Source: Pseudomonas sp. Irchel 3H7 (GTDB lineage Bacteria > Pseudomonadota > Gammaproteobacteria > Pseudomonadales > Pseudomonadaceae). From it: DNA of 64,000 nt. Below are positions 1 to 8,249 of this stretch, in pieces. The stretch is taken from contig NZ_FYEA01000006.1 in the NCBI RefSeq assembly GCF_900187605.1, positions 62,001 through 126,000 of the forward strand, in the 5' to 3' direction. The notes under the pieces were generated by a model. That model was not told where the DNA came from and ran no database searches. It was given only the letters and a program-made list of their open reading frames with translations. Position 1 is the first letter of the stretch. The number at the start of each line of letters is the position of its first letter. The position numbers and the translations under genes were made by a program.

Positions 1-198
1 CCCTCTCCCGGAGGGAGAGGGGGCCGACCGAGGTGTCTTGCGTAATCCGTCGACCTGAAAGACCTCGTCGATTATGTATTCGGCAAAGCTCTTTCGGGTG
101 GATTGTGGATTCGGCAAAGCACTTTCAGGTCGGCGTACCTCTTGAGCATCCCCCATTCAGTCCCCTCTCCCTCCGGGAGAGGGCTAGGGTGAGGGGCT
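1..198. repeat. Nested palindromic intergenic element
   Basis: No gene is seen before about 249. The outer parts are CCTCTCCC / GGGAGAGG palindromes at 1-22 and 162-183. Inside, CGACCTGAAAG (51-61) is the exact reverse complement of CTTTCAGGTCG (122-132). The 12-mer ATTCGGCAAAGC occurs twice in direct orientation (78-89 and 109-120). The whole looks like a two-ended palindromic repeat (REPIN or small MITE-like), possibly cut by the window edge. It is unlike the other palindromes in the window. Confidence 0.6.
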
Positions 199-275
199 TT
201 TGATTCTCCCGCCTTTCGTCACTATCCCCAAATATTCCTTGCCCGCCCGTGCCCGTTTCGGGTATCAATTTGTAC

Positions 276-989
276 ATGATTAGACAGGTACGATTTGACA
301 AGAAACAACGGGTGGTCGACGAACTCGTCCGGCGCATCGAGAGCGGCCTCATGGAGGACGGCTTTCTGTTGCCCGGCGAGCATCAGTTGGCTCAAGAATT
401 CCAAGTCAGCCGAGGCACGCTGCGCGAAGCGCTGGCCGAACTGAAACGGCGCAATTACATCGCCACGCAAAGCGGCGTCGGTTCCATCGTCACTTTCGAC
501 GGTGTCGCCCTCGACCAGCGCAGCGGCTGGGCACAGGCCTTGGCCGATAGCGGGGCGATGATCAACACCGAAGTGCTGCGCCTGGAAGCTGTGACCCGGC
601 CAGACCTGCTATCGCGGTTTGGCACTGACCAATTCATCACCCTCGACCGTCGCCGCCGCTCCAACGAAGGTACGCTGGTGTCCCTCGAACGCTCTTTGAT
701 GCCAGCGACTGGCGGCCTGGAAAGCCTGCCGCGCGTCGGCCTGATCGACAACTCCCTGACCATCACCCTGGCCGCGTACGGCTACATCGGCGAGCGCGGC
801 GATCAATGGATCGGCGCCGAGCCGCTGAATGCCGAAGATGCTGAACTGCTCGGGCGCCCGGTCGGCACCGTTTTCCTCAAAGCGCTGCGCACTACCTACG
901 ACCGCCAGAACCGTTTCATGGAGCTGGTCGAAAGCCTGCTCGACCCGGTGCATTTTCGTCTGCACCTGCAATTTGGAGAATCGAAATGA
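276..989 (+). CDS. GntR/HutC-family transcriptional regulator (HTH-UTRA)
   Basis: Predicted DNA-binding repressor of about 237 residues. The N-terminal 70 residues form a GntR winged helix (GEHQLAQEFQVSRGTLREAL region), and the rest fits a UTRA effector domain. The start is taken at the ATG of MIRQVRFDKKQR; an in-frame GTG at 249 would add nine residues. Its stop overlaps the next ATG (ATGA), so it is co-transcribed with the ADP-ribosylglycohydrolase, permease and kinase genes, the likely regulon. E. coli yegW is the equivalent regulator in the yegTUV neighbourhood. The ligand is not known; a nucleoside-like or sugar phosphate effector is inferred from context. Confidence 0.85.
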   Translation: MIRQVRFDKKQRVVDELVRRIESGLMEDGFLLPGEHQLAQEFQVSRGTLREALAELKRRNYIATQSGVGSIVTFDGVALDQRSGWAQALADSGAMINTEVLRLEAVTRPDLLSRFGTDQFITLDRRRRSNEGTLVSLERSLMPATGGLESLPRVGLIDNSLTITLAAYGYIGERGDQWIGAEPLNAEDAELLGRPVGTVFLKALRTTYDRQNRFMELVESLLDPVHFRLHLQFGESK

Positions 990-1984
990 CCGCGCTCAAC
1001 CGTGCCCTCGGCGCTTTCTATGGCCTGGCCCTCGGTGATGCGCTGGGCATGCCGACGCAATCGCTGAACCGCGAAACCATCAAGACCCGTTTCGGCCAGA
1101 TCACCGATCTGCAGGACGCCGGTCCGTTGCAACCGATCGCCGCGAACATGCCCAAAGGTTCGATCACCGACGACACCGAACAGGCGATTCTGGTCGGCGA
1201 GTTGCTGATCGAAGGCAAGGGCCGCATCGAGCCGGCGATCCTCGCGCAACGCCTGATCAAGTGGGAAGCCGAGATGCAGGCCAAGGGCTCGCAGGATTTG
1301 CTCGGGCCGTCGACCAAGCGCGCCATTGAAATGATTCTCGCCGGCCATTCGCCGGAAGAAGCCGGACGTTACGGCACCACCAACGGCGCGGCGATGCGCA
1401 TCACGCCGGTGGGGATCGCGGCAGATGTTGCCGATCCCGAGCGCTTTATTGCGGCGGTGGTGCAGGCCTGTCAGGTGACCCACAACACCACGCTGGGGAT
1501 TTCCAGTGCGGCGGCGGTGGCGGCGGTGGTGTCTGCTGGCATCAATGGCGTGGACTTGGGCGAGGCGCTGAACCTTGGTCAGCACATCGCTCAGCAAGCC
1601 GAGGCGCACGGGCACTGGGTCGCCGGTGGGCGTATTGCCTCGCGGATCAGTTGGGCGCGCACCATCAGTGTTGATAGCGACAAGGCTTTACTGGCCGATC
1701 TGCTCTACGACGTGATCGGCACTTCGGTGGCGTCGCAGGAGTCGGTGGTGGTCTCGTTCGCACTGGCGCAGCAAGTGGCGGTCGGTGAGATGAGTGCGTT
1801 CGATGCGCTGTGCATGGCGGCGAGTCTGGGCGGCGACACTGACACCATCGCGGCGATTCTCGGGGCGATGCTGGGGGCCTGCCTGGGTCTTGAGTGTTGG
1901 CCTGGCGCGATGATCGAGACGGTGAAGGCCGTTAATCATCTGGAGCTTGAGCCGTTGGTGCAGGGGCTGTTGGCTTTGCGCTGA
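986..1984 (+). CDS. ADP-ribosylglycohydrolase (DraG/YegU-like)
   Basis: 332 residues, the usual size for the ADP-ribosylglycohydrolase (ARH/DraG) fold. The hallmark metal-binding segments are present: GLALGDALGMP at the N-terminus, SITDDTEQAI about 60 residues in, and the C-terminal GGDTDTIAAILGA. The family cleaves N-glycosidic bonds to ADP-ribose or related ribosides with Mg or Mn. Partnered with a nucleobase/nucleoside permease and a PfkB sugar kinase, it more likely hydrolyses an imported riboside than reverses protein ADP-ribosylation; this is inference. Translationally coupled to the GntR gene by a 4-base overlap. Confidence 0.88.
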   Translation: MTALNRALGAFYGLALGDALGMPTQSLNRETIKTRFGQITDLQDAGPLQPIAANMPKGSITDDTEQAILVGELLIEGKGRIEPAILAQRLIKWEAEMQAKGSQDLLGPSTKRAIEMILAGHSPEEAGRYGTTNGAAMRITPVGIAADVADPERFIAAVVQACQVTHNTTLGISSAAAVAAVVSAGINGVDLGEALNLGQHIAQQAEAHGHWVAGGRIASRISWARTISVDSDKALLADLLYDVIGTSVASQESVVVSFALAQQVAVGEMSAFDALCMAASLGGDTDTIAAILGAMLGACLGLECWPGAMIETVKAVNHLELEPLVQGLLALR

Positions 1985-1993
1985 TTGAACTGA

Positions 1994-2020
1994 CGCCATC
2001 GCTGGCTTGCCAGCGATAGG
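1994..2020. repeat. Solo REP hairpin
   Basis: ATCGCTGG (1998-2005), CTTG loop, CCAGCGAT (2010-2017): an 8-bp perfect stem ten bases after the hydrolase stop. It has the same core as the paired REPINs elsewhere in the window but only one arm. Confidence 0.6.
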
Positions 2021-2143
2021 CGCAGCGCAATTTTCGAATTTTCAACCCGCAATGGATCGCGCAGACAGGCCGAGGAAGGCCGCGATGTCTTGTCGTTTTG
2101 CATCATTGCCACAACCACAAAAAAGGCAAACAGGAGCACCTTC

Positions 2144-3610
2144 ATGAGTTCATCATCCGCCGGGCAAAGCGCCGGGCAACTGGAAACCCGCGGCATCGAG
2201 CCGGTGCCGGAAGCCGAGTGCAACGGCCATCCGCTGCAATTGTTCTGGGTCTGGTTCGCTGCCAACATCTCCATCCTCGGTCTGCCGCTGGGTGCCACGT
2301 TGGTCGCGTTTCGCGGGTTGGCGATCTGGCAGGCAATCATCGTCGCAATCATCGGTGCCGCCGGTTCGTTTGCCGTGGTCGGGATCATCTCGATTGCCGG
2401 CCGTCGTGGCCGCGCACCGAGCCTGACGTTGTCGCGAGCGATCTTCGGCGTGCGCGGCAATATCGGCCCGACACTGGTCTCGCTGATGTCGCGTCTCGGT
2501 TGGGAAACCGTCAACACCACCACCGCTGCATTCGTGCTGCTGTCGCTGTGCTCAATCCTGTTCGGTTCGCCGGTCGAAGCGAAAAGTGCGCCAGTGCTGA
2601 CGCTGATCTTCATCGCCATTTTCGTCCTGCTGACCCTGTCGGTGTCCGGCCTCGGTCATGCAACCTTGCTGGTCATCCAGAAGTGGGCGACCTACGTCTT
2701 CGGTGCGCTGAACATTCTGGTCGGTGGCTTCCTCTGCGCGACCATCGACTGGAGCGCGGTATTCAACGCCACGCCAGCGCCGATGAGCGCAATGATCATC
2801 GGTATCGGCACCATGGCTGCCGGCACCGGGATTGGCTGGGCCAACGCGGGTGCCGACATGTCGCGCTACCAGCACCGCAGCGTCAAGGCTGTGCGTCTGG
2901 TCGCGTCCGCCGCGTTCGGTGCGGGGATTCCGCTGGTGTTGCTGATCACCCTCGGCGGTTTGCTGTCGGTGGGCAATAACGATCTTGCTTCGGCGACTGA
3001 CCCGATCGTGGCAATCCGCGACATGCTGCCAGCCTGGATGGCGGTGCCGTACCTGATCACCGCATTCGGTGGCCTGTTGCTGTCGAACAACCTGTCGGTG
3101 TATTCCGCCGGTTTGACCACGCTGACCCTCGGCCTGAAGGTCAAACGCGTCTACGCGGTGGTGGTCGACATCGTTGCGATCTTCGCCGGTTCGATCTACT
3201 TCATGCTGATCGCCGACAGCTTCTACGGCCCGTTTATCACGTTCATTTCCCTGCTGGCGGTGCCGATCACCGCGTGGGTCGGGATCTTTGTCGTCGACTT
3301 GATTCACCGTCACTACTACAGCCCGAAAGACCTGCTCGACGTCAGCCCGAGCAGCGCTTATTGGTATCGCGGCGGCATCGAGTGGCGTGCATTCGGCGCC
3401 TGGGCGATTGCCATCGTCCTCGGCTTCAGCTTCACCACCATCGGCACCACTGCCGAGAACGTCTGGTTCAAAGGCTTTCTGTCTGATTCGTGGCTGGGCC
3501 ACAACGGCCTCGGCTGGATTGTGACCTTCGTCGTCGCTGGTGGGATTTACTGTGTACTGGGCGGGGCGAAAGATCGCCGCGCCACGCCAACCGAGAATGC
3601 TCATGCCTAA
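2144..3610 (+). CDS. NCS1-family purine/cytosine-type permease
   Basis: About 488 residues with roughly twelve hydrophobic segments and NCS1 (cytosine-purine, uracil, allantoin) family features: an N-terminal FWVWFAANIS-type first helix, then conserved GATLVAFRGL and SLTLSRAIFGVRGN stretches. A secondary transporter of the inner membrane. The start is the ATG preceded by AGGAG 9 bases upstream; an in-frame ATG at 2090 lacks a good site. It replaces the MFS nucleoside carrier YegT found in the E. coli cluster, so the substrate should be a nucleobase or nucleoside-like molecule. The end overlaps the kinase start by 8 bases. Confidence 0.87.
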   Translation: MSSSSAGQSAGQLETRGIEPVPEAECNGHPLQLFWVWFAANISILGLPLGATLVAFRGLAIWQAIIVAIIGAAGSFAVVGIISIAGRRGRAPSLTLSRAIFGVRGNIGPTLVSLMSRLGWETVNTTTAAFVLLSLCSILFGSPVEAKSAPVLTLIFIAIFVLLTLSVSGLGHATLLVIQKWATYVFGALNILVGGFLCATIDWSAVFNATPAPMSAMIIGIGTMAAGTGIGWANAGADMSRYQHRSVKAVRLVASAAFGAGIPLVLLITLGGLLSVGNNDLASATDPIVAIRDMLPAWMAVPYLITAFGGLLLSNNLSVYSAGLTTLTLGLKVKRVYAVVVDIVAIFAGSIYFMLIADSFYGPFITFISLLAVPITAWVGIFVVDLIHRHYYSPKDLLDVSPSSAYWYRGGIEWRAFGAWAIAIVLGFSFTTIGTTAENVWFKGFLSDSWLGHNGLGWIVTFVVAGGIYCVLGGAKDRRATPTENAHA

Positions 3611-4532
3611 GATGTTGCACACCGGCCAGGTCATCATCGACCTGGTCATGGCCGTGGATGAACTGCCGCAGATTGGCGGTGACGTGCTCGCGCAGTCGGC
3701 CGGTTTCGAAGCCGGTGGCGGTTTCAATGTAATGGCAGCGGCGGTACGTAATGGCTTGCCGGTGGTTTATCTTGGCCGGCATGGCACCGGACGTTTCGGC
3801 GATCTGGCGCGTCAGGCGATGAATGCCGAGGGGATTCACATCGGCATCACCGAACCCGCAATGAAAGACACCGGTTTGTGTGTGGCGCTGACCGATGCGT
3901 CGGCCGAGCGCAGCTTTATTTCCTATATCGGCGCTGAAGGTGAAGTGACTGAAGAGGATTTGAACAGCGTCGCGGCCGAGGCGGGCGATTACGTTTATCT
4001 GAGCGGCTACAGCCTGCTCCACGAGGGTAAGGCGCAGGCGTTGCTCGATTGGACATTGGCGTTGCCGGCGACAATCAACGTGGTGTTCGATCCGGGCCCG
4101 TTGGTTGAATCACCGGACTCGCCGCTGATGAAAGCGTTGCTGCCGCGCATCGATGTGTGGACCAGCAACAGTGTTGAAGCGCTGCGGTTTACCGGCGCTG
4201 AGGATATTGGCGTGGCGCTGGATCGTCTCGCTGAGCATCTGCCCAACGAGGTGTTGATGGTGGTGCGCGACGGGCCGCAGGGTTGCTGGATTCAACAGGC
4301 CAACGAGCGTCGGCATGTGCCGGGGTTTGTCGTGAAAGCGGTGGACAGCAATGGCGCCGGTGATGCCCATGCCGGGGTGTTCGTCGCCGGATTGGCGCAG
4401 GGCTTGTCTGCCCATGAAGCAGCGCGGCGGGCGAATGCTGCAGCGGCGCTGGCGGTGACGCGCTGGGGGCCGGCGACTTCACCGGGTGCGACTGAAGTGG
4501 ATGCGTTTTTCCGCGAGTCCGGCGGCGCCTGA
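3603..4532 (+). CDS. PfkB-family carbohydrate/nucleoside kinase (YegV-like)
   Basis: 309 residues of the ribokinase/PfkB fold. The N-terminal substrate-binding glycines (GGGFNVMAAAVRNG) and the catalytic signature near the C-terminus (DSNGAGDAHAGVF, with the Asp base) are both present. It should phosphorylate a sugar or nucleoside with ATP in the cytoplasm. The start is inside the permease reading frame (MPKMLHTGQ); ATG 3597 is an alternative. Last gene of the GntR-ARH-permease-kinase unit. A plausible role is trapping ribose or the riboside released from the imported substrate. Confidence 0.87.
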   Translation: MPKMLHTGQVIIDLVMAVDELPQIGGDVLAQSAGFEAGGGFNVMAAAVRNGLPVVYLGRHGTGRFGDLARQAMNAEGIHIGITEPAMKDTGLCVALTDASAERSFISYIGAEGEVTEEDLNSVAAEAGDYVYLSGYSLLHEGKAQALLDWTLALPATINVVFDPGPLVESPDSPLMKALLPRIDVWTSNSVEALRFTGAEDIGVALDRLAEHLPNEVLMVVRDGPQGCWIQQANERRHVPGFVVKAVDSNGAGDAHAGVFVAGLAQGLSAHEAARRANAAAALAVTRWGPATSPGATEVDAFFRESGGA

Positions 4533-4540
4533 TCTACCGC

Positions 4541-4630
4541 CATCGCTGGCAAGCCAGCTCCCACAAGTTTTTTTGGTGAACACACATTTGTGTACACCCC
4601 GGTTCCTGTGGGAGCTGGCTTGCCAGCGAT
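4541..4630. repeat. REPIN (type A, GCTGGCAAGCCAGC)
   Basis: Two inverted REP arms (CATCGCTGGCAAGCCAGCTC and its complement) around a 40-base spacer containing CACACATTTGTGTAC. It follows the kinase stop, so it may stabilise or end that transcript. Same family as the elements at 18138, 32361, 33741 and 49102. Confidence 0.85.
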
Positions 4631-4698
4631 TAGGCCATCAGCCTCAAGTCAAAACTTGAATTGGCCGCTCGCCGCATCGGCAACGAGCGACCGCAGGA

Positions 4699-4956
4699 CT
4701 ACTGCAGATCCAGCTTGCGCGCCGCCTCAACGCCGGCGGCACTGAGCTTGATCGGCAGGTTCAACGAATGCTCGCCAGCCTCGTTGCAGGTCACATGACC
4801 ATGGTGAATCAATCCGCGATCCTGCAGGGCGGCGAGGGCGCTGGCCACGACTTTCTCGCCCCGGTAATTGTCCAGCACCTCCTTGCCCAGACCACTCGGA
4901 TGGGCATGCAGCAGGCGGGTGAGGACTTCTTTTTCCAGGTTTTTATCGACGTTCAT
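4699..4956 (-). CDS. Conserved hypothetical protein, winged-helix-like
   Basis: 85 residues, preceded by GAGG at good spacing. The sequence alternates short amphipathic helices (KEVLTRLLHAHPSGLG, ASALAALQDRGLI) and ends with a small beta-hairpin-like part (LPIKLSAAGVEAARKL), which resembles a winged-helix fold. There are no catalytic motifs, signal peptide or membrane segment. It stands alone between the REPIN and the next minus-strand gene. I do not recognise a named family. Confidence 0.65.
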   Translation of the reverse strand: MNVDKNLEKEVLTRLLHAHPSGLGKEVLDNYRGEKVVASALAALQDRGLIHHGHVTCNEAGEHSLNLPIKLSAAGVEAARKLDLQ

Positions 4957-5000
4957 GGGTACCTCTTCATGGATGTGAATAGGACGCTCGCGTCGGCGAA

Positions 5001-5342
5001 CTACTGACCGGAGCCTTCGGAACCGGAGCCACCGGTGGTGGTTTTGGAACCGACGCCGGGGCCCGCGTTGTCTGGCGTGGCGGGGGCGTCGGGGGTGTTC
5101 ATGCCGCCCTGACGACCCGGGTCACTGCCCTGAGTGCGCGGATCGGTGCCGGTGGCGGGCGGTTGATTGATCAACGGCACGCCCGAGCCATCGGTGTTCA
5201 TGCCGGGGGCACTGTTGATGGCGGGTGCGCGGGGTGGGGTAGGATCGGTAGGGCCGGTGCCCGCAGCGGTGGCGGATGCGGCGAAAACCGCAGGGCAGAG
5301 CAGGGCGCTGAATACGAAAGCAGTCAACCTTGACGGGATCAT
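5001..5342 (-). CDS. Small secreted Gly/Pro/Thr-rich protein
   Basis: 113 residues. There is a clear signal peptide (MIPSRLTAFVFSALLCPAVFA, cleavage after AFA-A), then a low-complexity mature part rich in Gly, Pro, Thr, Asp and Ser with no expected fold (repeated GTDP / GMNT-type words). GGAG lies 9 bases before the ATG. Probably periplasmic or surface-exposed. Function unknown; it could be a linker-like or matrix protein. Confidence 0.6.
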   Translation of the reverse strand: MIPSRLTAFVFSALLCPAVFAASATAAGTGPTDPTPPRAPAINSAPGMNTDGSGVPLINQPPATGTDPRTQGSDPGRQGGMNTPDAPATPDNAGPGVGSKTTTGGSGSEGSGQ

Positions 5343-5367
5343 AGGGCATCTCCAGTGATTGGAATCC

Positions 5368-6621
5368 TTACCTGTCGTTGGTCTGCCTGCTGATCGAATT
5401 GGTGCCTGATGAACGACGAACGGTCTGGATTGCCTGCGCCGATTTCAGACTGATCCGTCGCCAGAGCAAGCGGCCAAGGGTGATCAGCCAGTTGGCCAAC
5501 GCGACGAGCAATACCGTCAAAAGCAGCGTGCTCATGCCGTGCTCGACGATGATTTTCCCGGCCAATAGCGGGAAACCAAATACACCGATGAAGTACGAAA
5601 GACTGAACAGCAACAACGCCTGCGATGTGGTGCCGGCCGGTGCTTCGTTGGCGGCGAGGCCGTTGATCACCGAATAGGTCAGGCCATAACCGACGCCGAG
5701 CATCAGCGCCGCCAACAGATAGCTGAATCCGCTGTGCACACCGAACGCGAACAGCACAATCGAACCCAGCATCAGTCCCGACAGCAGGCACGATGCGCGT
5801 AATGGATCACGCTTGACGACATATCCCGAGATCAGCATCCGACTGCTGATCGCGGCACTCATGAAACCGAGAAAGAACAACGAATAATCCAGCGAAAGGG
5901 CGGCGGCATAACTTGTCTGAAAACTCGACAGGCCACCGAATACGCAACCGCCGAGACCGACCATGATGATCGGAAACAGGGCGCGTGAACCGAGCACTTG
6001 AGTGGTCGTCTGCCAGGTGATTCTTGCCGCGGTTGTGGCTTGGGTACTTTTCAGTTTTGCGCCAAGCTGCCAGAGCAGCAGCACACCAATCAGGCTTGCC
6101 AACGCCGCCAGATAAAATGCCGAGGTCACCGGCAACCCCAATGCACTCGCCGCACGACCCAGTAATGGCCCGCTGCCGATGCCGGTCATCATGCTGCCGG
6201 ACAGCAAGGCGAAATATTTGGCCCGCTGCGCCGGCGTCACCAGACTGGCAACGATAATCGGTCCCAAGGTGTAAAAAACGCCCCAGCCCAATCCCAACAA
6301 CAAACCGAAAAACAGCAGCAAATGACCGAACCCCGGCGTCAGCGCAAAACCCAGGCTCGCCGCCACCAGCAACAGCCCGAACACTGCAATCGAACGCGCC
6401 GCCCCGAGCCAGTCCGACAAATGCCCGGACACCAGCACCGCGACAAACGTACTGACCATCGCCGCCGAAATCACACTCCCCGCATCGTGCTCATTGCCGC
6501 CGCGTGAACCGATCAGCAGCGACAGCAAAAATGTCGAACCGTAGGACAACGACACCAGATAACTGGCGAGGCAGAAAAGGCCGAACAGCTTGCTCGATAT
6601 CGTGGGTGTTGCTTGCGACAT
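5368..6621 (-). CDS. MFS transporter
   Basis: 417 residues, twelve predicted transmembrane helices, with the MFS loop signature between helices 2 and 3 (SGHLSDWLGAARS). The start has AAGGA 8 bases upstream. The central loop is short (about 200, KLKSTQATTAA). Single gene; no neighbour tells the substrate. An efflux or uptake role cannot be decided from sequence. Confidence 0.85.
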   Translation of the reverse strand: MSQATPTISSKLFGLFCLASYLVSLSYGSTFLLSLLIGSRGGNEHDAGSVISAAMVSTFVAVLVSGHLSDWLGAARSIAVFGLLLVAASLGFALTPGFGHLLLFFGLLLGLGWGVFYTLGPIIVASLVTPAQRAKYFALLSGSMMTGIGSGPLLGRAASALGLPVTSAFYLAALASLIGVLLLWQLGAKLKSTQATTAARITWQTTTQVLGSRALFPIIMVGLGGCVFGGLSSFQTSYAAALSLDYSLFFLGFMSAAISSRMLISGYVVKRDPLRASCLLSGLMLGSIVLFAFGVHSGFSYLLAALMLGVGYGLTYSVINGLAANEAPAGTTSQALLLFSLSYFIGVFGFPLLAGKIIVEHGMSTLLLTVLLVALANWLITLGRLLWRRISLKSAQAIQTVRRSSGTNSISRQTNDR

Positions 6622-6730
6622 GACGCGGTTCCTTGACCGGAAAAATTCAGCGTCATCTGTTTAACACAGCGGGCCGGCGGATTAGGTCTGAGGTTGGCGA
6701 AGTCAGGATCGCTGCGCGCCGGAGTAACGC

Positions 6731-7384
6731 TCAGGCAATGCCGATCTCTTCCTTGAATTGTTCCATGAAACCTTTCAGGCGTTGATGACGGACCTGCGCC
6801 AGACGCTGGCCAGCGTCTGTCTGGAAACCGTCGGCGAGGTGCAGCAGCTTGGTCTGGAAATGATCGAGGCAAAAACGCGTGTCATCGTAACCGCGTTGTT
6901 TCGCTTCGGGATCCTGCGGGTCGTACAGCGCCGAACCCATGCGTCCGGCGATGTAAAAGGTTCGGGCGACACCGAGCATGCCCAGTGAGTCGAGGCGGTC
7001 GGCGTCCTGGACGATTTTCGCTTCGAGGGTGCGCGGAGTGATGTTGGCGGAGAAACTGTGGGCTTCGATGGCGTGGGCGACGGCCGTGATTTTTTCGCTG
7101 GGCCAGGTCATTTCGGCGAGCACCGATGAAGCCTTTTCTGCCGCCAGACGCGAGGCTTGCGCGCGCAGTGGCGAGTTTTTCTCGACAGCCACGCAATCGT
7201 GCAGGAGCACCGCAGCGAGTAGCACCTCCAGATCACCGCCTTCTTCTTCATGCAGCGTACGCACGTTGTGCCAGACGCGCTGCAAGTGGGCGAGGTCGTG
7301 GGCGCCGTCGTCGGACGGCTCCAATGCGTACGGCAGTAACTCTGCTGCCAGTGCCGCCACGGGCGTAAAACTATCTAAGTTCAT
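6731..7384 (-). CDS. HD-domain phosphohydrolase
   Basis: 217 residues. The HD superfamily metal-binding pattern is visible: AHDLAHLQRVW (first His and HD-equivalent), LLHDCVA (HD) and a later VQDADRLDSLG (Asp). Similar in length and layout to YedJ-like HD hydrolases. The start is the second ATG of ATGCTTATGAAC, with AAAGG at good spacing. Extending upstream only translates REP sequence. The substrate is probably a phosphorylated nucleotide or metabolite. Monocistronic. Confidence 0.8.
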   Translation of the reverse strand: MNLDSFTPVAALAAELLPYALEPSDDGAHDLAHLQRVWHNVRTLHEEEGGDLEVLLAAVLLHDCVAVEKNSPLRAQASRLAAEKASSVLAEMTWPSEKITAVAHAIEAHSFSANITPRTLEAKIVQDADRLDSLGMLGVARTFYIAGRMGSALYDPQDPEAKQRGYDDTRFCLDHFQTKLLHLADGFQTDAGQRLAQVRHQRLKGFMEQFKEEIGIA

Positions 7385-7410
7385 AAGCATCCTTTCAGAT
7401 TGTCTCAGTT

Positions 7411-7504
7411 CCTGTGGGAGCGAGCCTGCTCGCGAAGAGGCAGTATCAGTCACCGCAATGTCACTGACAGTCCGCTTTCGCGAGCAGGCTCGCTCCCACA
7501 GGGA
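7411..7504. repeat. REPIN (type B, GAGCCTGCTCGCG)
   Basis: Inverted arms CCTGTGGGAGCGAGCCTGCT / AGCAGGCTCGCTCCCACAGG separated by about 40 bases, between the divergent HD hydrolase and acetyltransferase genes. It therefore lies in a shared 5' region, which is less common for such elements. Confidence 0.85.
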
Positions 7505-7610
7505 ACTGCAGTGTTTGCAACATTGCGCAGGGTAGTGTGTGTTTTGCCATGTGACGAGCGCCGCTCACCACCTTAGTATGGCGTTTTCCTTTTTCCGACA
7601 AGGCCCGTCC

Positions 7611-8090
7611 ATGACGATCGAAATCCGCCCGGCGACCCCCAGCGATGCCCCGCAAATCCTCGCCTTCATCACTGAACTCGCCGATTTCGAAAAGGCCCGC
7701 CACGAAGTCATCGCCAGCGTTGCCGACATCGAGCGCAGCCTGTTCGGCGAAGGCGCCACCGCCCACGGTCTGATCTGCCTGCGTGACGGGCTGCCGATCG
7801 GTTTCGCCGTGTTCTTCTTCAGCTACTCGACCTGGCTGGGCAGCAACTGCCTGTACCTCGAAGACCTCTACATCACCCCCGAACAGCGCGGCGGCGGTGC
7901 TGGCAAAACCTTGTTGCGTCACTTGGCGAAAATCGCCTGCGACAACGACTGCGGCCGCTTCGAATGGAGCGTGCTCGACTGGAACACGCCGGCGATCGAA
8001 TTCTACAAATCCCTCGGCGCGCAACCTCAGGAAGAGTGGGTGCGCTACCGCATGGATGGCCAGGTCCTGCGTGAGTTTGCTGAAGGCTGA
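7611..8090 (+). CDS. GNAT N-acetyltransferase (SSAT/diamine acetyltransferase-like)
   Basis: 159 residues, the size of spermidine/thialysine acetyltransferases. The GNAT acetyl-CoA loop is seen as QRGGGAGKTLL, followed by the typical NTPAIEFYKSLGA. The N-terminal half (LAFITELADFEKARHEV) and YLEDLYITPE are characteristic of the SSAT-like branch. Likely acetylates a small polyamine or amino acid side chain. The start is the ATG of MTIEIRPAT; upstream in-frame starts lack a ribosome site. Confidence 0.85.
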   Translation: MTIEIRPATPSDAPQILAFITELADFEKARHEVIASVADIERSLFGEGATAHGLICLRDGLPIGFAVFFFSYSTWLGSNCLYLEDLYITPEQRGGGAGKTLLRHLAKIACDNDCGRFEWSVLDWNTPAIEFYKSLGAQPQEEWVRYRMDGQVLREFAEG

Positions 8091-8249
8091 TCGCAATGAT
8101 GGCAATCCAGCAGTAATTCGATTGTCGCCAGCGCTCTAGTCCGGCATTCTACGCGCCATTTTTGCGCACTCACGGACGACACCTGCAATGCCTCTGGCAC
8201 AATTTCTCCACGCCCGTGGAGCTTTCGCTGCGTCAACGAGTGACCAGCG

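Noticed and set aside
2552..3727. Antisense open frame across the permease
   Set aside because: Its composition (His/Arg/Gln/Asp-rich) is typical of a shadow frame of a membrane protein gene.
4541..4630. Possible CRISPR-like repeat array formed by the recurrent palindromes
   Set aside because: Copies are isolated pairs in different gaps, not regularly spaced, and each is a palindrome; no cas genes.
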